Source: Siphonodentalium dalli
Taxonomy: Eukaryota; Mollusca; Scaphopoda; Gadilida; Siphonodentaliidae
Direction of reading: 5' to 3'
Length of the DNA: 64,000 nucleotides
Assembly (NCBI GenBank): GCA_032622095.1
Contig: CP136066.1
Span: 151,854,224 to 151,918,223 of the forward strand
Numbering within the stretch: the first letter of the stretch is position 1; each line of letters opens with the position of its first letter. This document shows positions 62,301 to 64,000 of this stretch, piece by piece. The notes under the pieces were generated by a model that was not told the DNA's origin, did no database searches, and saw only the letters and a list, made by a program, of their open reading frames with translations. Position numbers and translations under genes: made by a program.

Positions 62301-63436
62301 CATTCAATAAACACATTCTTTAAAGTGTGATATTAAAAGTTCGTTTAATAACAGGAAATAGTGCCAGATGACCTTCGACTTCCAGTTTGTCATCTACATT
62401 CCGTATGCTACGTCTCAAAGTACAAAGGCTTCCAATATTTTTCCAACAAACTATAATGAATGAATAGTTTGAAAAGTGATGTCATTAAATATACGCCATT
62501 AAATATGCCAAGAGTCTTTATTTATCTGGGACTATTTCTTTACGCAGGCAAACAATGCATAGTTACGTGAAATGTCATCGCATGCCTTATTGAAGCCGAT
62601 GTTAGTTTCGCATCCCGTTTGTTGATTTAAGTATGTTTTGTCGAGGTTTTGGATCATGTAATAAAAAGAATCTATAACTTGTCAACAGTTTATAGTGGAA
62701 TTTACAAAACTCGTCCAGTAAATTAGGTCTGGATCTCACCAAAGGTTCAGTCCAGACCTAATTTACTGGACTTGTTTTGGAAATTCCGTTATAAACTGGT
62801 GACTCGTTGTAGATCCTCTATATAGCAAACCCTTGGACATCGATGATTATACCATTTTATTGGAAATGAGACAATGACAGGTGAATACTCACGTGACATA
62901 TGACACAGTTATATTACAGGTGCACAGAAGCTTAGCGATTCCAATATATTGCCTGCTGAATTATTCAAGTGAGTTAATGTAACTAATTTGATCAGCGGGT
63001 AATTATAAATCAAACTGCTCTGAAGTATCTAACTACAGTCATGGAAACAATAGTTAAATATTAAATTTATGTATTTCTTTTACACGATGGTGTGCAAGAG
63101 CGTTCACACACATCAATATCAAAAGATTGACTATCACATGAATTTGAAGTCTAGGTTAATTTAGGCTACATACCTGGATATCACCTCTTGCACTTGTAAT
63201 AAAGAAGACAGTGCCATTAGGGTGCCAAGTCATGGAAACAATAGTTAAATATTAAATTTATGTATTTCTTTTACACGATGGTGTGCAAGAGCGTTCACAC
63301 ACATCAATATCAAAAGATTGACTATCACATGAATTTGAAGTCTAGGTTAATTTAGGCTACATACCTGGATATCACCTCTTGCACTTGTAATAAAGAAGAC
63401 AGTGCCATTAGGGTGCCAAGCAACTTCAACTGGAAG
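29262..63436 (-). CDS. WDPCP: WDPCP/Fritz homolog, C-terminal 401 aa in 13 exons
   Basis: Planar cell polarity effector. In vertebrates it acts with INTU and FUZ in the CPLANE complex at the ciliary base to recruit intraflagellar transport proteins, and it also affects septins and actin. Exons, in transcription order: 63365-63436, 62045-62136, 59545-59646, 58397-58502, 57008-57122, 53134-53257, 52576-52639, 50629-50719, 50206-50309, 48862-49016, 46094-46197, 30446-30471, 29262-29312. All phases join and total 1206 nt. Conserved segments include AWHPNGTVFFITSARGDIQ, FDMALAPLRSQL, NLLISMNWETDG, YRDPISRLARRFFHHLL, RFDKAFLLAVDIGARDLFM and the terminal KVIHFGVI, each matching the order in vertebrate WDPCP. 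The visible part covers the last propeller strands and the helical C-terminal region. The 5' half is off the window. The poorly conserved stretch before the end (exons at 50206 to 30446) is normal for the family. Confidence 0.93.
29340..30090 (+). repeat. satellite-like tandem array, 164-bp unit
   Basis: About four copies. Each contains GAGATTTGGTATGGATATTC and TTCTAGAGTTATTCATCTTTG; the spacing between equivalent bases is 164 (29502, 29666, 29830), then 163. The repeated 62- and 67-aa frames come from this array. Related units occur inverted at about 46940-47640. Confidence 0.8.
30192..30404. mobile_element. mariner-like foldback MITE with TA duplication
   Basis: TA then CAGTAATGTCCTAAATAATC at the left, GATTATTTAGGGCATTACGG then TA at the right. 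Nearly palindromic throughout, 213 bp. Confidence 0.75.
30446..30471 (-). CDS. WDPCP: WDPCP microexon, 26 nt
   Basis: Only 26 bases between acceptor TTTGTTTCAG and donor GTGAGT. It takes one base from the exon at 46094 (G + AT), then reads PDHTDDYS, and ends in phase 0. The terminal exon begins in phase 0, so without this exon the reading frame could not join. Both splice sites are close to consensus. Confidence 0.75.
31207..31452. mobile_element. double-hairpin TTAA MITE, left end degraded
   Basis: Right end ATTAAAGGGTTAA (31440-31452). Two palindromes with TTCTCTTATATATGCGAG-type arms. The CCCTTTCATGAC left terminus is missing. Confidence 0.65.
31957..32203. mobile_element. double-hairpin TTAA-type MITE
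   Basis: Left end ATAACCCTTTCATGACGGGA, right end CCCATTATGAATGGGATAA. The TTAA flank is mutated on both sides. Internal arms as in the rest of the family. Confidence 0.65.
32813..33145 (-). pseudogene. Penelope-like element GIY-YIG endonuclease fragment
   Basis: The minus-strand translation gives IYLLTCEQCKSQYIGEI, the hallmark of the GIY-YIG domain found at the C-terminus of Penelope-like retroelements (paired cysteines then QYIGE). After a frameshift it continues AFHFNIPDHNINNLSYRVI and HWMFGPQTLTPTCF, matching the later 'HFN.PdH' and 'WI..l.TL.P.G' motifs. The glycine expected near the end is replaced, and frames are broken. The reverse transcriptase part is absent. A dead fragment within a WDPCP intron. 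Confidence 0.65.
33146..34600. repeat. palindromic GAGGTCCCCAGAGGG-family repeats
   Basis: Repeated hairpins built from AGAATGAGGTCCCCAGAGGG and its inverse at about 33363-33440, 33798-33885 and 34090-34140. A 27-bp direct repeat (GTGATGCCTCTCGGTTGTGG) lies at 33188-33241. Long frames over this region, such as 33154-33618, are translations of repeats. Confidence 0.65.
34600..35690. repeat. dispersed repeats shared with 20-21 kb and 42 kb
   Basis: 34700-34870 resembles 42030-42180 (shared ACAAGACAGTCAATGACTG). 35055-35690 resembles 20104-20760 (shared CATGTTTGAAGCCCAATTAT). Non-coding. Confidence 0.6.
35690..37240. repeat. cluster of palindromic GAGGTCCCCAGAGGG-family repeats
   Basis: Three consecutive, closely similar units (near 35700, 36130 and 36570) each contain AACTTCCTAGAAGGGAAATT, GATACTTCCCAGAAGATG and the GAGGTC hairpin. 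The spacing is roughly 430 bases, so this is a local tandem amplification. Confidence 0.65.
36896..36903. other. paralogous empty site of the 43.6-kb hAT element
   Basis: CTTGGAGAAAATGAAATTAA at 36891-36910 shows the sequence without insertion. The same repeat at 43.5/44.4 kb carries the hAT element with AGAAAATG duplicated. Confidence 0.75.
37241..38760. repeat. WDPCP intron with dispersed repeat and (GGAC)n tail
   Basis: 37745-38310 is a copy of the GACCCAGTGACCTCATTTG repeat ending in ACTTCGTCTCAGGTGAGCTA. A (GACG/GGAC)n microsatellite lies at about 38206-38261. No gene. Confidence 0.6.
38761..39725 (+). repeat. direct duplication, offset about 599 bp
   Basis: 38761-39160 and 39360-39720 share CATGAATCTGTTAAATGAAT, ATTCTAATATGCTATTGAGA and ATTAGTGAATAAATTCTAA-like segments in the same order, with moderate divergence and an insertion in the second copy. 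Non-coding, AT-rich. Confidence 0.65.
40040..40446. mobile_element. MITE with about 70-bp inverted termini
   Basis: GGCCCACTTAATTTTTGAAT at the left is mirrored by the right end (inverse of GGTCCACTTAATTTTCGAAT). CCCAGATCACATTATATACA is present in both arms. No coding sequence; target duplication unclear. Confidence 0.7.
40447..43125. other. WDPCP intron, mixed repeats
   Basis: Contains GGCTGGCGGCGG-rich runs near 41537-41610, TTAACCCTTTC MITE ends at 41286 and 41631, and repeats shared with 45.4 kb (AGTCGAAAAAGGGG). A 46-codon plus-strand frame at 41024-41164 (starting MAKIHEGLAWIYYVVSHLIG) is the only protein-like item and is not recognised. Confidence 0.45.
43126..43557. repeat. palindromic GAGGTCCCCAGAGGG-family repeat carrying the hAT insertion
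   Basis: Has the AAGATGAGGCCTAAGCAGAA block and hairpins of this family. It continues after the hAT element at 44438, paralogous to 36745-37020. Confidence 0.65.
43566..44437. mobile_element. non-autonomous hAT element, 872 bp, with 8-bp target duplication
   Basis: Termini TAGAGCTGGGACGGTTATG and CATAACCGTCCCAGCTCTA are perfect inverted repeats. AGAAAATG occurs at 43558-43565 and 44438-44445, while the empty paralog at 36896 has it once. The interior has no transposase. Repeated TTAACCGGTTAACC palindromes lie near both ends. Confidence 0.88.
44446..46093. other. WDPCP intron, repeats and microsatellites
   Basis: 44446-44560 continues the interrupted GAGGTC-family repeat. AT-rich low complexity at 44810-44900. 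44945-45352 is a GACCCAGTGACCTCATTTG repeat with a GACGGACGGACAGACGG tail. 45360-45840 repeats an AGTCGAAAAAGGGGGAATAA block. 45850-46020 is a TTAA-family fragment ending AGAAAGGGTTAAC. Confidence 0.55.
46094..46197 (-). CDS. WDPCP: WDPCP exon (11th visible)
   Basis: GT-AG borders (TTTTTCAG, GTGAGT). Reads DNPQSSDPPDISIPADL and ISEYTSALMDDPFDGTK, with one base left for the microexon. Acidic, poorly conserved part of the tail. Confidence 0.82.
46328..47936. mobile_element. inverted-repeat element enclosing a satellite array
   Basis: CATGCAAAGTCAATTTCC at 46328 is mirrored by GGAAATTGACTTTGCATG-type sequence ending at 47936 (one base differs in the middle), and CTCAGGCC follows inward on both sides. 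The interior has four to five units of about 178 bp (CATACCAAATTTCATTGAG) at 46940-47640, related to the 29.3-kb array in inverse orientation. The same ends occur at 53317-56670. Confidence 0.55.
47937..48861. other. WDPCP intron, nothing recognised
   Basis: AT-rich. Part of 48480-48760 resembles the left part of the 46.3-kb element. Confidence 0.45.
48862..49016 (-). CDS. WDPCP: WDPCP exon (10th visible)
   Basis: 155 nt. Starts IPTPMQKPWHHNRYNQTSDE and ends RRRVKWNS plus two bases, before GTAATA. If the donor is missed the frame meets TAA at once, so the exon is bounded. Disordered, species-variable tail. Confidence 0.8.
49182..49882 (+). mobile_element. deleted hAT element, 701 bp
   Basis: Termini CAGTGTTCACGCTG and CAGTGTAAACACTG (inverse CAGTGTTTACACTG) with flanks ATGTTTCA (49174) and ATGCTTCA (49883), a target duplication with one mismatch. 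GTGGCTCAA is repeated many times near the ends. It keeps only the C-terminus of a transposase. Confidence 0.75.
49476..49667 (+). pseudogene. hAT transposase C-terminal dimerisation fragment
   Basis: Reads PVSTVEFERAFSYQHLIKDK then RRNRLSVPHLNLLMKNAIEG, the hAT dimerisation signature (S-x2-E-x-E-R-x-F-S, then K-x2-x-R-N-R-L). Ends TAA at 49665-49667. The upstream parts of the transposase, including the first two catalytic residues, are gone. Confidence 0.78.
50206..50309 (-). CDS. WDPCP: WDPCP exon (9th visible)
   Basis: 104 nt from acceptor GTATTTGTAG to donor GTAAAG. Completes an Asp codon, then TLDSFDDEYSVDRAVNPGAI and a basic tail PTNRTKQTGTQRPE. Confidence 0.82.
50629..50719 (-). CDS. 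WDPCP: WDPCP exon (8th visible)
   Basis: 91 nt. DLHYMALDKGETALAEVSKR continues directly from DLFM of the previous exon, as in the vertebrate DLFMDIHYLALDKGE region. Confidence 0.9.
50790..52440. other. WDPCP intron
   Basis: A degraded double-hairpin MITE at about 50800-50903 and degenerate CATCCGGA-type repeats at 50995-51320. Otherwise nothing recognised. Confidence 0.45.
52576..52639 (-). CDS. WDPCP: WDPCP exon (7th visible)
   Basis: 64 nt. Completes Arg, then YARFDKAFLLAVDIGARDLF and M. This is the most strongly conserved stretch of the C-terminal half of the family. Confidence 0.93.
53134..53257 (-). CDS. WDPCP: WDPCP exon (6th visible)
   Basis: 124 nt. QLEAALGCFYAPKKTLSEDT, then YRDPISRLARRFFHHLL. 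Near-identical in order to the vertebrate protein. Confidence 0.93.
54089..55098 (+). mobile_element. Helitron-like non-autonomous element 1, with minisatellite
   Basis: Starts TCTAATAATC after an A. Ends with hairpin GCCCGGAC-AAC-GTCGGGC and then CTAG at 55095-55098, followed by T. TC at the 5' end, a 3' hairpin a few bases before CTRR and insertion at A/T are the Helitron signature. The centre has about seven 122-bp units. Confidence 0.72.
54230..55065 (+). repeat. 122-bp minisatellite, about seven units
   Basis: Units share ACGGGTGGAGCTATCGACTT, CTTGCCCCGGATACAAATTT and GAGCCCGTGCGACGCCAGC. A 27-bp insertion is near 54664-54690. The many 80-90-aa frames on both strands are translations of this array. 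Confidence 0.85.
55099..55710 (+). mobile_element. Helitron-like non-autonomous element 2, 612 bp
   Basis: Starts TCTATTATATATTTTGGG directly after the CTAG of element 1. Ends with hairpin CCCGGAC-GAA-GTCGGG then CTAG at 55707-55710 and T. It has no central minisatellite but carries paired TGACCTTGACCTT and TCAAGGTCA motifs. Confidence 0.72.
56321..56463. mobile_element. mariner-like foldback MITE with TA duplication, short form
   Basis: TA, CAGTAATGCCCTAAATAATC ... GATTATTTAGGGCATTACTG, TA. Same family as 23604 and 30192, missing the middle (143 bp versus about 210). Confidence 0.82.
57008..57122 (-). CDS. WDPCP: WDPCP exon (5th visible)
   Basis: 115 nt. AVNLLISMNWETDGPNCYSC then NAVVNHLLRMPLNADRE; matches the vertebrate 'AINILSSMNWDT ... 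IVNHLLRQKL' segment. Confidence 0.93.
57123..58396. other. WDPCP intron with MITE fragments
   Basis: A TTAA-family fragment at about 57275-57463 (ending AGAAAGGGTTAATA), and a GAGGTCCCCAGAGG-family double hairpin at about 58000-58385. No coding sequence. Confidence 0.55.
58397..58502 (-). CDS. WDPCP: WDPCP exon (4th visible)
   Basis: 106 nt. Completes Arg, then GPPVLFQLHLGVVSRERFSS and EYIKHRQLDE. The GPxxxxxxxLGV pattern matches the vertebrate family, and the phase fits both neighbours. Confidence 0.88.
58529..58794. mobile_element. double-hairpin TTAA-type MITE
   Basis: Left TTATCCCTTCCATGACTG, right AAGTCATAAAATGGTTAA. Two internal palindromes, one partly lost. Confidence 0.6.
58795..59544. 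other. WDPCP intron, nothing recognised
   Basis: AT-rich. A short direct repeat CTATACGTC at 59187 and 59232 with TACTGAGTACAGA on both copies. Confidence 0.45.
59545..59646 (-). CDS. WDPCP: WDPCP exon (3rd visible)
   Basis: 102 nt. NPPKIHEIQWCPYEPQSSDF then NAHYSDALYMLLD plus two bases. Matches the region linking the propeller to the helical part. Confidence 0.88.
59736..60768. repeat. WDPCP intron with degenerate tandem repeats
   Basis: AAAGGATTTAGTCATGCAAA, CATGATAAATTTCATGAT and AAGATGGC motifs recur three to four times at 59990-60600 with about 180-bp spacing. A CA microsatellite lies at 60604-60621. A TTAA-family fragment (ATACTAAATGGATTTTCCCA) is near 59748. Confidence 0.55.
60769..61180. 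mobile_element. double-hairpin TTAA MITE, best-preserved copy
   Basis: TTAA (60769-60772) then CCCTTTACCCAACAA; right end TTGTTGGGTAAAGGG then TTAA (61177-61180). Hairpins at 60805-60857 and 60965-61021 each have perfect ATTCTCTTATATATGCGAG arms around a short loop. TTAA duplication with CCCTTT ends indicates a piggyBac-like origin. Confidence 0.85.
61535..61985. mobile_element. GAGGTCCCCAGAGGG-family double-hairpin MITE
   Basis: CAAGCCTGAGTTTAGTGTGC at the left and GGCAGATTATAATCAGGCTG at the right are loosely inverted. Hairpins at 61560-61652 and about 61868-61960 have GCAGAATGAGGTC arms. Related copies lie at 33-37 kb, 43.1 kb and 58.0 kb. Confidence 0.65.
62045..62136 (-). CDS. WDPCP: WDPCP exon (2nd visible)
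   Basis: 92 nt between TATGTTAG and GTTAGT. VFDMALAPLRSQLVSEDEGS then QKILQISKYF plus two bases. Matches vertebrate 'FDMALSPI...QLL.ED'. Confidence 0.92.
62137..63037. other. WDPCP intron
   Basis: AT-rich. A 111-bp foldback lies at 62687-62797. No gene. Confidence 0.5.
62687..62797. repeat. foldback, 111 bp
   Basis: AGTTTATAGTGGAATTTAC and CCAGTAAATTAGGTCTGGA pair with TCCAGACCTAATTTACTGG and the inverse arm ending TTATAAACT, with a loop of about 17 bases. Confidence 0.75.
63038..63419 (-). repeat. perfect 191-bp tandem duplication including a WDPCP exon end
   Basis: 63038-63228 and 63229-63419 appear identical over 191 bases. The right copy contains most of exon 63365-63436 and its donor. 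The left copy (63174-63228) contains the same exon 3' portion and donor but lacks the acceptor and first codons. Confidence 0.88.
63365..63436 (-). CDS. WDPCP: WDPCP exon (1st visible, 5' exons off window)
   Basis: 72 nt in phase 0 between TTTTTCAG and GTATGT: LPVEVAWHPNGTVFFITSAR then GDIQ. A propeller strand matching vertebrate 'LISCHPSGAILLVGSNQGELQ'. It is the last exon before the window's right edge. Confidence 0.9.
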
Positions 63437-64000
63437 CTGAAAAATAAATTAAAGGTGGAATGAAGCTATTCCCTAGTATAGTGTCCTAATATTGTTGGGT
63501 GTCATTACACTATCAAGACACCTCCAGGGGTCATATGGCACACTATCAAGATACCTCCAAAGAAATGTTGTATAAAACACTATTTTTGACAGCAATGTGT
63601 ATCGGATCATGTTTTTTTATCCAGGTTCTGTAAATAGGCTTATTTGGTTGGTATGCTAATTTTCTACAAGCTTCCAGACTAATTTCTGCTGTTTTGATGA
63701 CTTGACCTCTGTCGTGATCCATGGTGTCTAGATATCCAAATCTGCCAAAACTCCATTCCTGCTTTTCTATAAATCTGGAAGTGTTATTTATCCAAAGTAC
63801 ATTTCATGTTGCTTCATTTTCTGAGTTTCCTTTGAATAAACAAACCCTTATTTTTACATATTTTTATATATTGGTTCAATTAAGGGTGAAAAAAGTCATG
63901 TGATATAATCGCTGGTTGCATCCTGTTGTTGTTTCTGTAACACAGGCCAAAATTGATTTTTATGAATCAAAAAGAAATAGGCATAAGTCTAGTACATATC
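63437..64000. other. WDPCP intron at the window edge
   Basis: No further exon found in 564 bases. A minus-strand frame of about 80 codons near 63545-63790 has no flanking splice logic and no recognised match. Confidence 0.45.

Noticed and set aside
63545-63790. About 80-codon minus-strand frame as an extra WDPCP exon
   Set aside because: Does not match the WDPCP segment expected before LPVEVAWHPNG, and no acceptor and donor fit the phase.

Overview
This is animal nuclear DNA: AT-rich, with spliced genes, GT-AG introns of up to about 15.6 kb, and very dense mobile-element debris. The coding content, together with repeat families of the kind common in bivalve genomes, suggests a mollusc, most likely a bivalve. 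That assignment is inference. I saw no bacterial-style operons, tRNA or rRNA genes, or CRISPR arrays.

Two host genes lie tail to tail. On the + strand, MRPL48 (mitochondrial large-subunit ribosomal protein mL48) has five well-supported exons at 14018-19891 and a possible first exon near 8.5 kb. On the - strand, WDPCP (the Fritz homolog, a planar cell polarity and ciliogenesis effector) occupies 29262-63436. Its C-terminal 401 codons plus stop can be rebuilt as 13 exons whose phases all join. They include a 26-nt microexon at 30446-30471 and the terminal exon at 29262-29312. The 5' part of WDPCP lies beyond the right edge. The most upstream visible exon sits in a perfect 191-bp tandem duplication.

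The rest is mostly transposons. A nearly intact hAT element (8932-13469) has an 8-bp target duplication and an uninterrupted 856-aa transposase. Three more hAT-type elements occur at 14282-15512, 43566-44437 (with a paralogous empty site at 36896-36903) and 49182-49882 (keeping the transposase C-terminus). Two Helitron-like elements lie head to tail at 54089-55710, inside an intron of a SAP-domain gene fragment. TTAA-flanked piggyBac-like MITEs with two hairpins, TA-flanked mariner-like foldbacks, a LINE 3' fragment (7022-7560), a Penelope-like GIY-YIG fragment (about 32813-33145) and several satellite-like arrays are also present. A 4.44-kb stretch (24372-28811) bounded by identical 44-bp inverted repeats has no recognisable protein and is the least explained part of the window.

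Layout: 1-8.9 kb, repeats and a LINE fragment; 8.9-13.5 kb, hAT transposon; 14.0-19.9 kb, MRPL48; 20-29 kb, intergenic repeats and the 4.44-kb inverted-repeat element; 29.3-63.4 kb, WDPCP exons among repeat-filled introns; 63.4-64.0 kb, WDPCP intron. The host genes have no obvious functional link. One acts in mitochondrial translation, the other in cilia and cell polarity.
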